From Alistipes sp. (GTDB lineage: Bacteria > Bacteroidota > Bacteroidia > Bacteroidales > Rikenellaceae), in NCBI GenBank assembly GCA_017465575.1, contig JAFTVX010000018.1, positions 57,747-121,746 on the forward strand: DNA of 64,000 nucleotides, given 5' to 3'. Of the stretch, positions 42,712 through 51,833 are shown in pieces. A model generated the notes under the pieces. It made no database searches. It was not told the DNA's origin and saw nothing but the letters and a program-made list of their open reading frames with translations. Both the position numbers and the translations under genes were made by a program. How positions within the stretch are numbered: position 1 is the first letter of the stretch; every line of letters starts with the position of its first letter.

Positions 42712-43725
42712 ATGGGAGTTGATAGAAACTTACGAAACATCGAGAGCGACAAGGAGTTTGAGAGCCGCATACGCCCACAAGAGTTGCGTAATTTTGCGGG
42801 TCAGGATAAGATTGTCGCCAACCTCAAGATATTTATCAAGGCGGCACTTATGCGTGGCGACTCACTCGACCACACACTTCTCCACGGCCCTCCGGGATTA
42901 GGTAAGACGACGCTTGCAAATATCATCGCCAACGAGATGGGGGCACAGCTAAAAGTTACATCGGGACCAGTTCTCGACAAACCTGGCGACCTGGCTGGAT
43001 TGCTTACAAATCTCAACCCTGGCGATGTGCTCTTTATCGATGAGATTCACCGACTTAGCCCCATTGTAGAGGAGTATCTCTACTCGGCGATGGAGGACTA
43101 CAAAATTGATATTGTCTTGGACAAGGGCCCCGCAGCACGCAGCATCCAGATTGAGTTAGCGCCATTTACACTTGTCGGTGCTACGACACGCAGTGGTCTG
43201 CTTACAGCACCTCTTCGTGCCCGCTTTGGCATCACCTGCCACTTGGAGTATTACGACGCTCCCGTATTATCGGATATCGTGAAGCGCTCGGCATCAATTC
43301 TCGATATCTCAATTGATGATGATGCCGCTTTGGAGATTGCTTTGCGCTCGCGTGGCACACCGCGTATTGCCAACGCCCTACTGCGCCGTGTTCGTGACTT
43401 TGCGATGGTCGAGGGAGAGGGTCATATCGATGTAGATATCACGCGCGTTGCCCTCTCGGCACTCAATATCGATGCTCGCGGTCTTGACCAGATGGATAAC
43501 AAGATTTTGTCAACCATCATCGAGAAGTTCAACGGTGGTCCTGTGGGTCTTAACACCGTAGCGACAGCCGTTAGCGAGGAGGCTGGCACTATCGAGGAGG
43601 TCTACGAGCCATTCCTTATTAAAGAGGGTTTCTTAAAGCGCACACCCCGTGGTCGTGAGGCAACAGAACTCGCCTACCGCCACCTCGGCTATACCTACAC
43701 CCGCGAGGAGCAATCGCTGTTCTAA
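42712..43725 (+). CDS. ruvB: Holliday junction branch-migration ATPase RuvB
   Basis: Hexameric AAA+ motor that drives branch migration with RuvA. At 337 residues it is standard length, with Walker [10 protein letters not shown], Walker B DEIH, '[18 protein letters not shown]' (sensor I and arginine-finger region) and the C-terminal winged helix. The ATG at 42712 (MGVDRN) is preferred over a TTG at 42682 that would add ten unrelated residues. It is a single-gene unit with its own promoter and terminator. Confidence 0.97.
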   Translation: MGVDRNLRNIESDKEFESRIRPQELRNFAGQDKIVANLKIFIKAALMRGDSLDHTLLHGPPGLGKTTLANIIANEMGAQLKVTSGPVLDKPGDLAGLLTNLNPGDVLFIDEIHRLSPIVEEYLYSAMEDYKIDIVLDKGPAARSIQIELAPFTLVGATTRSGLLTAPLRARFGITCHLEYYDAPVLSDIVKRSASILDISIDDDAALEIALRSRGTPRIANALLRRVRDFAMVEGEGHIDVDITRVALSALNIDARGLDQMDNKILSTIIEKFNGGPVGLNTVATAVSEEAGTIEEVYEPFLIKEGFLKRTPRGREATELAYRHLGYTYTREEQSLF

Positions 43726-43744
43726 CGATATGCAACTACAAAAC

Positions 43745-43795
43745 AAATGCTGCTATCTAAAGGTTTAACAACCAATAGATAGCAGCATTTATATT
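43745..43795 (+). terminator. Terminator of ruvB
   Basis: Perfect 14-bp stem AAATGCTGCTATCT (43745-43758) with AGATAGCAGCATTT (43777-43790), followed by a TA-rich tail. Confidence 0.75.
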
Positions 43796-43820
43796 AAGTC
43801 TAAGCGCAGTTGATAATGGA

Positions 43821-43909
43821 TTTAGGGAGGTTAGAGAATTTAGTGAATTTAAGGAAGAGCGTTACCGATATTTATCCCTAAGCTCCTTACATTTCTTAAA
43901 CTCCCTAAA
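43821..43909. repeat. Imperfect inverted repeat of low-complexity TTTAGGGAG sequence
   Basis: TTTAGGGAG (43821-43829) is complementary to CTCCCTAAA (43901-43909), and the sequence inside each arm is partly complementary too. It fills most of the gene-free stretch after ruvB, together with the ruvB terminator before it and the nested repeat after it. No open frame of note is present. Confidence 0.5.
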
Positions 43910-43936
43910 AAACCGCCTTCCAAAGGACAGAGACCC

Positions 43937-44062
43937 AATTTGTTGTCATAAGGGGTTTAATTTGGTCTCGACATGAAGAAGCCCGGATGGGACATACTTG
44001 GCGTATTTCCCATTCGGGCTTCTGACTGAGAGGCCGAAGTAGGCCCCTTATCACAACAAATT
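43937..44062. repeat. 126-bp nested inverted repeat (possible MITE or structured RNA)
   Basis: The 19-base ends, 43937-43955 and 44044-44062, are complementary at 18 of 19 positions. Inside, 43977-43992 and 44008-44023 form a second 16-bp stem with one wobble and a partly paired loop. The right end stops one base from the stop codon of the V-ATPase proteolipid gene. There is also an alternative pairing (43931-43941 with 43959-43969, 10 of 11) that excludes the outer stem. No transposase gene or target duplication is visible. Confidence 0.7.
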
Positions 44063-44063
44063 A

Positions 44064-44513
44064 TTAGATTGCTGATGAGATAAGGAATGTCGCAGCAACA
44101 CCCAAGATAGCATAAAGCTCAGGGAACGCAGCAAGGATAAGTGTCTTACCCATAACATCGTTACCGTTACCGATAGCAGCGATACCGTTAGCACAAACCT
44201 TTGCCTGGAACAAAGCAGAAGCCAAGCAAACGATAGCCATCAAAAGACCAGCACCAAAGATACCAACTGCAGTAAGCATAGACATATCGGCAGCAATCTT
44301 CGAAGCAACCATAAAGTAACCTACGAAACCGTAGAGACCCTGTGAACCGGGAAGAGCCGAGAGAATCATGTAGCTACCGAAGGCACCACCATTCTTCTTC
44401 AAAGCACCTACAGATGCCATACCGCAACGAGCAGTACCAACAGCAGAAGCCAAACCTGATACACCGACCATAAGGACAACGCCTACATAGGCCAAAATTA
44501 AAGCTGAACTCAT
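44064..44513 (-). CDS. ntpK: V-type ATPase proteolipid subunit K
   Basis: Membrane rotor subunit of 149 residues with four hydrophobic helices, equivalent to two fused c-type hairpins. The ion-binding carboxylate is Glu132 in FPELYAI. Residues Leu54, Ser57, Gln58 and Gln103 occupy the places of the Na+ ligands Leu61, Thr64, Gln65 and Gln110 of Enterococcus hirae NtpK, all displaced by exactly seven, as is Glu139. This suggests Na+ as coupling ion. Last gene of the V-ATPase operon, 40 bases after subunit I; the nested repeat at 43937-44062 follows. Confidence 0.95.
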   Translation of the reverse strand: MSSALILAYVGVVLMVGVSGLASAVGTARCGMASVGALKKNGGAFGSYMILSALPGSQGLYGFVGYFMVASKIAADMSMLTAVGIFGAGLLMAIVCLASALFQAKVCANGIAAIGNGNDVMGKTLILAAFPELYAILGVAATFLISSAI

Positions 44514-44553
44514 AATTTTAAAAATGTTTTAATTGTTAATTATAATTTGTTTG

Positions 44554-46395
44554 TTATTTTATTTTACGCACAGGATCGAATGAGCGCTGACCCATCTCGA
44601 AACCTGCATTCTTATAAAACTCGACAAATGTCAAACGCATAGGGTGAACAAATGACGAGATTGCCGACATAAAGAGGTTGATACCATGACCGATAAGCAA
44701 GATGGCACTTGCCGCTACAATCTGAATAGCAACAACATACCAAGGCGAGCCATCGATACCCGCATCAAGACCCGAAAGACCCAATGCCAACGAGTTGAAT
44801 ACCTGTGCCAACACACCACCCGAAAGACCGATAGCGAACAATCGGATATAGCTGAGCACATCGCTCAACAGGCCAGTGATGTTGTTGTAGGCATCCCACA
44901 AACCAGCGCCAAAGTTGATAAGCGGGTTGCGCTTGATGTTGTTGAGCAAGAGCATCAACACCGCACCGACACCCACGCAAGCATAGAATACTGGCGACGA
45001 AGCGTCGAAGCCGGGGATAGCAAGACCAAACATTGGCAAACCAACCGCCAACGAGCCCGAGAGAAGGATAATAAACCAACCTAACAGACCGAATGTCGAG
45101 GTAATGCCGAAGAGCTTTGCCTGCATCCAAATGTTGATAGCCATACCCACCAAAATCTGGAACACACCGATTGCCAACGAAATCGAGAAGAACTGATTCT
45201 GGAAATCTAGGAACTTGATAACGGGGGCATAGTCCGAAATCGCCAAGCCGAAGAACGAATTGGCATAGAAGCCAAACGCCACGGTTGCAGATGCACAGAC
45301 AATAGAGAGCCAAGCTGCCTGACGGAGCTTCTCGCCACCCTTCCAGAGGAGTGTCAAGCCCAAGCTAAGCAAGACAAGACCATAGCCAGCATCGCACAAG
45401 CAGATGGCGAAGAATAGCATATAGAAGGGACCGAAAATCGGTGTAAGGTCGAGTGTACCGTACTTAGGCAAGGCATACATCGCACCGATAAGCTCAAAGA
45501 GCTTGGCAAACTTATTGTTCTTAAGCTTCACAGGAGCCTCATCGTCGATGGTAGCATCACGCTTCATATAGACAAGGTTGGGGTACTCCTCCAACATCTT
45601 ATCCACCTTCTCGGCGGTGTCGGCCTCAGCCCAACCCTCCAAGACGATAAGTTCGCCATCGGCCTCGCGCTGTGCTGTAGCATCAACCTTCAAGCCCTGC
45701 AACTGCTCCTTGATAGCGGCTGCGTTATCCTCGATAAGAGCCACCGAAGCGGCAGCACGCGAGAACGAAGCATCGAGAGCCTTGTCTGCCGCTGCAAGCT
45801 CGGCAATCTCAGCCTTTGTAGCCTCGCTATCCTTCGCAGGAAGGCGAACCTCCTGACCATCGACAACAACAGCCGAAGAGTCGGTAGCGACAACAACGAA
45901 GTAGACAGCCGACTGGGTGCGAGCAATCTCCGAGATGGTCATCGTCTCGCTCCACTCATCAACCATCTTATTGAAGGTCGAAGGCTGAGTGGTGAAGTAG
46001 CGAAGTGTAACGCCACGCTCGGCGAGCTTTGTGATATTCTCTTCAGAGTAGCGACCCCAAGGTGCGATATCGTCAGCGATCTTCTGCAAACGCGCCATCT
46101 CCTGCTGAAGACGAGTGCGCTCCTCACGGGCAGCAACATAGGCATCGTATGCCTCCTCACCATTGGCAAAGAGCTGTGCATTAGCATCATACTCGGCTGA
46201 CTTCGAGAAGTTCTTGAGGTAGTCGACTGCCTTATTGTGTGCCTCGATAGACTGCAACACTGCACGGTCGTTCTCCGAAGGCTCCCAACCCGAGGTGGTG
46301 ATATCGACCAAGCCGAGTTCACGCAACTCGTTGATAAAGCGCTCCTGCTCACCAGCATAGAGCACGATATCGTAGCGAATCATCTTACTAATCAT
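44554..46395 (-). CDS. ntpI: V-type ATPase subunit I (a-type stator)
   Basis: Membrane stator subunit of 613 residues. The N-terminal 320 residues are a charged, coiled-coil-rich cytoplasmic arm. The C-terminal half holds about eight transmembrane helices, including the segment 'LLSDVLSYIRLFAIGLSGGVLA' with the conserved Arg that faces the rotor carboxylate. It couples ion flow across the membrane to rotation of the K ring. The gene overlaps the end of the subunit D gene by eight bases. Confidence 0.93.
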   Translation of the reverse strand: MISKMIRYDIVLYAGEQERFINELRELGLVDITTSGWEPSENDRAVLQSIEAHNKAVDYLKNFSKSAEYDANAQLFANGEEAYDAYVAAREERTRLQQEMARLQKIADDIAPWGRYSEENITKLAERGVTLRYFTTQPSTFNKMVDEWSETMTISEIARTQSAVYFVVVATDSSAVVVDGQEVRLPAKDSEATKAEIAELAAADKALDASFSRAAASVALIEDNAAAIKEQLQGLKVDATAQREADGELIVLEGWAEADTAEKVDKMLEEYPNLVYMKRDATIDDEAPVKLKNNKFAKLFELIGAMYALPKYGTLDLTPIFGPFYMLFFAICLCDAGYGLVLLSLGLTLLWKGGEKLRQAAWLSIVCASATVAFGFYANSFFGLAISDYAPVIKFLDFQNQFFSISLAIGVFQILVGMAINIWMQAKLFGITSTFGLLGWFIILLSGSLAVGLPMFGLAIPGFDASSPVFYACVGVGAVLMLLLNNIKRNPLINFGAGLWDAYNNITGLLSDVLSYIRLFAIGLSGGVLAQVFNSLALGLSGLDAGIDGSPWYVVAIQIVAASAILLIGHGINLFMSAISSFVHPMRLTFVEFYKNAGFEMGQRSFDPVRKIK

Positions 46396-47005
46396 TGTTG
46401 GGCTCCTCCATAGCCTCGGCTTGCGCCTGACGAGTTTTCACAATCTTCTGTGCCGACTTACTGAGGTTCTCCTCGTCCTCCATAAATCGCTTAATCTTTC
46501 GTATGGCATCCTCATAACCAGGTATCTGCACCTTTTCGTAGAGGTTTACCTTCTGAGTAGTTTTGCGTCGCGCATAGTCCAAAAGTGTCATCTTGCGGTT
46601 GTAGACCTCGAACTCGATACCGAGCTCGGACATCTGCTTCAGGACACGAATACCCTCGGCATACCATACAGGTGCCGAGAATAGGTCGTACTCCTTCTCC
46701 TCATATACAACACTCTTTAATACGGGTATACGCACGCCCGCAATCTTCTGAGTCGAAAGTTCGACATCTTTGATGCGGATTAGGTCACAATCAAACTCTC
46801 CCCACAGCTGCACCATGTAGTCATACTCGGCAACGAGTTTGTCGAGCTGCTCGCGGTATTGCTGTGCAGAGTCCTTCGCACGCTTAACCTCCGAACGCAA
46901 TGCACTCTCCTTACTCTTGATGGTAGGCAAGGCATTCTTTCGGATTTTGAGCTGTTTGTTCAGCTCACCGAGCGAGGTCTTGTTATATTGAAATTTGATT
47001 GCCAT
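46388..47005 (-). CDS. ntpD: V-type ATPase subunit D (central stalk)
   Basis: Cytoplasmic central-shaft subunit of 205 residues consisting largely of two long helices with a short beta region ('KIAGVRIPVLKSV') between them. The N-terminal 'NKTSLGELNKQLKIRKNALPTIKSKESALRSE'-type helix and the basic C-terminal helix are typical of the family. It connects the A3B3 head with the membrane rotor. No separate F subunit gene is recognised in the operon. Confidence 0.88.
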   Translation of the reverse strand: MAIKFQYNKTSLGELNKQLKIRKNALPTIKSKESALRSEVKRAKDSAQQYREQLDKLVAEYDYMVQLWGEFDCDLIRIKDVELSTQKIAGVRIPVLKSVVYEEKEYDLFSAPVWYAEGIRVLKQMSELGIEFEVYNRKMTLLDYARRKTTQKVNLYEKVQIPGYEDAIRKIKRFMEDEENLSKSAQKIVKTRQAQAEAMEEPNND

Positions 47006-47014
47006 AAGCTATTA

Positions 47015-48334
47015 TTATGCTTTCCAATATTTCTCCGAGAGCTCCTGCTTGATGCTAACCTCACCCTTCGAGAAGTACTTAGCAAAGAGCGACCAAGCGG
47101 TATCGAGCATCTGCTCAATCTCGATATTAACATCGATAGAGAGCAACTTCTCTGAGTAGTCGTGAGCAAACTTCAATGCACGCTCATCGTAGTCCGAAAG
47201 GTCGAAACCGTTCTCCAACTTGGTCTTCGCGTTGGCAGCATCGGCATACAGACGAACGCAGGCATTCATAACCTGGGGGTGATCCTCGCGGGTCTTCTTA
47301 CCGATAACGAGCTGCTTAAGACGCGACAACGAACGGAAGGGGTCAACGATAACCTTACCAGTATCCGAGTCGTTACGCAAGAAGAGCTGACCCTCGGTGA
47401 TATAACCCGTATTATCGGGAATAGCGTGGGTGATATCGCCACCAGACAAGGTAGTTACGGCGATGATGGTGATAGAACCACCATTGGGCAACTGCACAGC
47501 CTTCTCGTAAATCTTTGCAAGGTCAGAATAGAGCGAACCAGGCATAGAGTCCTTAGAAGGAATCTGGTCCATACGGTTAGACACGATAGCCAAAGCATCG
47601 GCATAAAGGGTCATATCGGTAAGCAACACGAGAACCTTCTCGCCCTTATCTACTGCGAAGTACTCAGCAGCGGTAAGTGCCATATCGGGAACGAGCAATC
47701 GCTCCACGGGAGGGTTGTCGGTGGTATTTACGAACGATACGATACGGTCCAAAGCACCTGCATTCTCGAATACCTGCTTGAAGTACAAGAAGTCATCGTT
47801 CGTAAGACCCATACCGCCCAAGATAATCTTGTCGGCCTTAGCACGCAATGCCACATTTGCCATCACGGCGTTATAAGGCTGGTCGGGGTCAGCGAAGAAG
47901 GGAATCTTCTGACCAGACACGATGGTGTTGTTAAGGTCGATACCCGCGATACCAGTAGCGATAAGTTCCGAAGGCTGAATACGACGGAAGGGGTTCACAG
48001 TAGGACCACCAATCTCGCGTGCCTCACCCTCAATCTGCTCGCCACCCTCGAGGGGCTCGCCATAAGCGTTGAAGAAACGACCTGCCAAGGCGTCAGATAC
48101 GCGCAACTTGGGAGGCTCGCCGTGGAAGATAACCTCCGAGTCGGTCGAAAGACCCTCGGTACCAGCAAACACCTGAAGTGTTACCTTCTCACCCATAATC
48201 TTTACCACCTGAGCAAGGCGACCACCTACGGTAGCAAGCTCGTCGTTACCAACACCCGATGCACGCAAAGTGATGGTAGCCTTGGTGATATTATCAATCT
48301 TTGTATATACTTTCTGAAATGCTCTTGTTGTCAT
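47015..48334 (-). CDS. ntpB: V-type ATPase subunit B
   Basis: Non-catalytic nucleotide-site subunit of the A3B3 head, 439 residues. It aligns by eye with V-type B subunits ('GRFFNAYGEPLEGG', 'GIAGIDLNNTIVSGQKIPFFADPDQPYN', 'SLYSDLAKIYEKA'). It lacks a P-loop GxxGxGKT, as expected for subunit B. It lies 12 bases after subunit A and nine bases before subunit D. Confidence 0.95.
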   Translation of the reverse strand: MTTRAFQKVYTKIDNITKATITLRASGVGNDELATVGGRLAQVVKIMGEKVTLQVFAGTEGLSTDSEVIFHGEPPKLRVSDALAGRFFNAYGEPLEGGEQIEGEAREIGGPTVNPFRRIQPSELIATGIAGIDLNNTIVSGQKIPFFADPDQPYNAVMANVALRAKADKIILGGMGLTNDDFLYFKQVFENAGALDRIVSFVNTTDNPPVERLLVPDMALTAAEYFAVDKGEKVLVLLTDMTLYADALAIVSNRMDQIPSKDSMPGSLYSDLAKIYEKAVQLPNGGSITIIAVTTLSGGDITHAIPDNTGYITEGQLFLRNDSDTGKVIVDPFRSLSRLKQLVIGKKTREDHPQVMNACVRLYADAANAKTKLENGFDLSDYDERALKFAHDYSEKLLSIDVNIEIEQMLDTAWSLFAKYFSKGEVSIKQELSEKYWKA

Positions 48335-48346
48335 AACTTGTCCTCC

Positions 48347-50104
48347 TTATTTTGCAAGTTTCTCGTTTACCAAAGCCTCGATCTTCTGCTTGAACGAATC
48401 AAACTGCTCCGACTTCCACTCCGAGTAGTTCATCTGACGGAACAAGTAGATAAGCTCCTTGAAGTACTTTGAACACTCCTCGAAATCGGCCAAGTCGAAC
48501 GACTTACGGCAGATATCCAATACCATATTATACATAACCTGCTGACGCTCGATGGGGCAGTTGGCATCGATAGAGTCGAAGGCATCCTGCTGCAAGATTA
48601 CAGAGTCAACCAACTCGCTCTTCCAGAAACGCTCATGGTACTCAACGGGCACACCGTCGTCACCCAAGATGTTAATCTGGTCGTTAGCCTCCTTACCACG
48701 CTGAACGATGGTCTTACCCTCATAAACGGCATCAACCCAGTTCTTCTCGATATGCTCGTCGAGGTACTCGCGAATCTCGGGGTACTCCAAATACTTAGAG
48801 TATGAGTCGAGGGGATCGATAGCGGGATAACGCTTAGAGTCTGCACGGCTCTGCGACAAAGCGTAGAAGCAACGAGCAGCCTTCTTTGTAGACTCCGTAA
48901 CAGGCTCTTTAAGGTTACCACCCGCGGGAGATACGGTACCGAGGAAGGTTACCGAACCAGTAGCGCCATTGTTGAGCTTAACCAAGCCTGCACGAGCGTA
49001 GAAGTTCGAGATAACTGCCGAGAGGTCCATAGGGAACGCATCCTGACCAGGAAGCTCCTCCAAACGGTTAGACATCTCACGCAATGCCTGAGCCCAACGC
49101 GATGTAGAGTCAGCCATTACCAACACCTTCAAGCCCATCGAACGGTAGTACTCACCGATGGTCATACCAGTATATACTGATGCCTCACGGGCAGCAACGG
49201 GCATATTCGAAGTGTTACAGATGATGATGGTACGCTCCATAAGCTTGTGACCAGTACGGGGGTCTACCAACTCGGGGAACTCTGCGAAGATCTCCACAAC
49301 CTCGTTTGCACGCTCACCACAAGCAACGATGATAATCACATCGGCATCTGCCTGCTTTGAGATAGCGTGCTGAAGCACGGTCTTACCTGCACCGAAGGGG
49401 CCAGGGATAAAGCCTGTACCACCCTCTGCCAAGGGGTTGAAGGTATCGATAGCACGAACACCAGTCTCCATAACGCGCGAGGGACGGGGCTTCTCGGTAA
49501 AGCAACGGATAGCCTGCTTAACGGGCCACTTCTGCACCATTGTGATGTTGTAGTCGTTGCCATCAGCATCCGAAACAACAGCGATAGTGTCGGTTACCTT
49601 GTACTCGCCAGCAGCAACAACGCTCTTAACGGTGTAGTTGCCCTGCATAACGAAGGGAACCATAATCTTGTGCATCACCCACTGCTCCTTAACCTCACCA
49701 AGCCAAGCACCAGCTGTTACCTTGTCGCCAGCCTTAGCAAGGGGTGTAAATGCCCACTTAGCCTCGAAGTCGATGGGGTCGGTGATAGAACCACGGTTGA
49801 TGAACAAACCGTCCATCTTCTCCAAGTCGTTCTGCAAACCATCGTAGTTACGAGAGAGAAGACCGGGAGCCAAAGTAGCCTCGAGCATATGACCCTCGAA
49901 CTCTACCTTGTCGCCAATCTTAAGACCTCGCGTGCTGTCGTAAACCTGAACATAGGCCTCATCGCCTATGACCTTGATGACCTCGGCCATCATACGGGTT
50001 TCTCCGCAATAAACATAGCATATCTCGTTCTGACCCACCGCGCCATCAACCTTGGCAATAACGATGTTCGAGATAATACCATTTACTCGTCCTAATGTTT
50101 TCAT
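48347..50104 (-). CDS. ntpA: V-type ATPase catalytic subunit A
   Basis: Catalytic ATPase subunit of 585 residues with the P-loop GPFGAGKT at 235-242, the family-specific non-homologous insert region (about 115-190) and 'ADSTSRWAQALREMSNRLEELPGQDAFP'. It hydrolyses or makes ATP coupled to ion transport. The gene follows DUF2764 by 14 bases in the operon. Confidence 0.97.
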   Translation of the reverse strand: MKTLGRVNGIISNIVIAKVDGAVGQNEICYVYCGETRMMAEVIKVIGDEAYVQVYDSTRGLKIGDKVEFEGHMLEATLAPGLLSRNYDGLQNDLEKMDGLFINRGSITDPIDFEAKWAFTPLAKAGDKVTAGAWLGEVKEQWVMHKIMVPFVMQGNYTVKSVVAAGEYKVTDTIAVVSDADGNDYNITMVQKWPVKQAIRCFTEKPRPSRVMETGVRAIDTFNPLAEGGTGFIPGPFGAGKTVLQHAISKQADADVIIIVACGERANEVVEIFAEFPELVDPRTGHKLMERTIIICNTSNMPVAAREASVYTGMTIGEYYRSMGLKVLVMADSTSRWAQALREMSNRLEELPGQDAFPMDLSAVISNFYARAGLVKLNNGATGSVTFLGTVSPAGGNLKEPVTESTKKAARCFYALSQSRADSKRYPAIDPLDSYSKYLEYPEIREYLDEHIEKNWVDAVYEGKTIVQRGKEANDQINILGDDGVPVEYHERFWKSELVDSVILQQDAFDSIDANCPIERQQVMYNMVLDICRKSFDLADFEECSKYFKELIYLFRQMNYSEWKSEQFDSFKQKIEALVNEKLAK

Positions 50105-50118
50105 TCGTATATTTACTT

Positions 50119-50961
50119 TTATTGTTTATTCACAAGCTCCTTGCTGTCAAGTTCCTGCATCAGACGCTCCAACATACGGCGACCAACCTCGGGCGAAAGC
50201 ATATTCCAGCGAGCCACGATATTGACCTTGACAAGATATGAGAGGATATAGTTGATATTGAAGAAGTCGAAAACGACGATATCCTCGGCCTCCGCCCAAC
50301 GGATAGCATCAATCTTGCGCTCCTTCTCAACAATGTTGCGTTCGTCGCTAACGGCAGCGATAACAGAGTCGATATACTGCAACTCGCCACGAAGGCCAAA
50401 GTCGGCAGCCGACGAACGGGTAAGTTGCTCGACAACCTCGCCTCGACCTACGACAACATCGGCAATCGAGCGGTTTGCCTCACGGGCAGCCACCGCAGCG
50501 GCGATGTTACGAAGGTTGCGGTCGAACTCGCCCCAAGCCTTGAGGAATGAGCACTTCGACTTTTCAAGACCGAGATAGTAGGCCTCGAAAACGGCACGCT
50601 CAAAGCGGTCGTTGAGTGCTACCTCATCGTCGCGCTCCTCGTCGTCAGCCTCGTTGTAGCGCTTAACCACCTCCGAAACCGCCTTGGGAAGCTTCGAGTA
50701 GCAACGCTCCGAGAATACCGCCTCGACCTCCTCCTTCGACAAGTTGCCGAGAGGGTTGTGACGGTCACGACCTGCGTGCGCAGCGATGATATTTTCGCAA
50801 TCGTAGTAGGCGTACAACTCGCGTACGGCACGACGATCCGAATCCGATATCGCCTCGAGAATCTCATCACGGATTTCTGCGACATCGAAGCCTTTGGCAT
50901 CGGATTCCAAGGTCCACTCCTTAAGACCCGCTACCAAAAAATAGTACTCCTTAGAGAACAT
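50119..50961 (-). CDS. DUF2764 protein, V-ATPase subunit C-like
   Basis: Soluble protein of 280 residues, mostly alpha-helical and rich in charged residues, beginning 'FSKEYYFLVAGLKEW'. DUF2764 genes sit between subunits E and A in V-ATPase operons of Bacteroidota, Chlamydiae and spirochaetes, where a subunit C gene would otherwise be found. It probably serves as the collar/stalk adaptor joining the rotor to the central shaft. That equivalence is inferred from gene order; no sequence motif proves it. Confidence 0.85.
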   Translation of the reverse strand: MFSKEYYFLVAGLKEWTLESDAKGFDVAEIRDEILEAISDSDRRAVRELYAYYDCENIIAAHAGRDRHNPLGNLSKEEVEAVFSERCYSKLPKAVSEVVKRYNEADDEERDDEVALNDRFERAVFEAYYLGLEKSKCSFLKAWGEFDRNLRNIAAAVAAREANRSIADVVVGRGEVVEQLTRSSAADFGLRGELQYIDSVIAAVSDERNIVEKERKIDAIRWAEAEDIVVFDFFNINYILSYLVKVNIVARWNMLSPEVGRRMLERLMQELDSKELVNKQ

Positions 50962-50963
50962 AA

Positions 50964-51575
50964 CTACTTAAAGAGCATGTTAGACACCTTCTCGCGGAGA
51001 TACTCCTTAAAGAGAGCATCGAAGCTCTCGTCAGTAAACGAGATGTAGTAGCCGCCATTCTTCTCGCCAACCTTGAAGCCGGTCTTAACCTCCTTAGAGT
51101 AGCCAACCTCTACGCCAGCCTTCATCAACTCAGCCGAAGCCTTCTCGATAGCTGCGTCGAGCTCAGCCTTCTTTGCCTCGGGCAACAAAGCCTTGAGCGA
51201 AACATCGGTAGTTGCTGCGTTCCAGTTCTGGGCAACAGCCAAAAGCATATCCTTGATAAAGGCAGCATCTACCGCAGCAGCCTTCGTAGCCTCGCCAGTG
51301 GTCTTAGCAACGATAGCCTCAGCCAACTCCGACTTAATCTTCGATACAGCCTGACGGCCTGCGAGGGCAATCTCGGTCATTGCGTTCTTGGCAATATCCT
51401 CGGCGCGAGCCTCAGCAGCCTTAGCGACAGCATCTGCCTCGGCCTTAGCCTCTGCGAGAATCTTTGCCGCCTCTGCCTTTGCCTCGGCAACAAGACGATC
51501 AGCCTCCGAACGGCCCTTCTCCAAGCCCTCGTTATAGAGCTTTTGGGTAAGCTCCTGAAGTTTGTTGTTCTCCAT
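50964..51575 (-). CDS. ntpE: V-type ATPase subunit E (peripheral stalk)
   Basis: Peripheral-stalk subunit of 203 residues. The N-terminal 110 residues are a long Ala/Glu/Lys-rich helix ('EAKAEAAKILAEAKAEADAV'), followed by a globular alpha/beta C-terminal domain ending 'SFDALFKEYLREKVSNMLFK'. It is the first gene of the seven-gene operon and is preceded by a good promoter at 51695-51726. Partner subunit G was not found in the operon. Confidence 0.9.
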   Translation of the reverse strand: MENNKLQELTQKLYNEGLEKGRSEADRLVAEAKAEAAKILAEAKAEADAVAKAAEARAEDIAKNAMTEIALAGRQAVSKIKSELAEAIVAKTTGEATKAAAVDAAFIKDMLLAVAQNWNAATTDVSLKALLPEAKKAELDAAIEKASAELMKAGVEVGYSKEVKTGFKVGEKNGGYYISFTDESFDALFKEYLREKVSNMLFK

Positions 51576-51694
51576 AGTTTTAATTGTTTTAGATTATATT
51601 TTCGTAAATAATTATTCCGTTTGTATCTATCCTCTTTATGCCACTTTTCACCTACTTAAAACACGCGCATAAGCTATGTGCATAAAAATTCTCA

Positions 51695-51726
51695 CAAATG
51701 TATACTATTTTTTTGAAGAGTGCAAA
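51695..51726 (-). promoter_or_regulatory. Promoter of the V-ATPase operon
   Basis: On the minus strand TTTG (plus 51723-51726), a 20-base gap, and TACATTTG (plus 51695-51702). The predicted leader is about 110 bases before the ATG at 51575. Confidence 0.75.
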
Positions 51727-51793
51727 CTTTTTACCTCATTATTTTCCAATAAAATAACCAATATTACAGCAACTATCATTTACATTCGGAGAG

Positions 51794-51825
51794 TTTGGTA
51801 TTTGAAAAATAAATTTATATCTTTG
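51794..51825 (+). promoter_or_regulatory. Promoter of the ROK kinase, giving a near-leaderless mRNA
   Basis: TTTG at 51794-51797, 20 bases, TATCTTTG at 51818-51825. The ATG is at 51834, only eight bases after the box, so the transcript should begin within a few bases of the start codon. Confidence 0.75.
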
Positions 51826-51833
51826 CCTTAACT

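Noticed and set aside
47162-48472. 436-residue plus-strand open frame opposite the V-ATPase B gene
   Set aside because: Antisense shadow of ntpB and the end of ntpA; its composition mirrors the real gene and there is no start signal.
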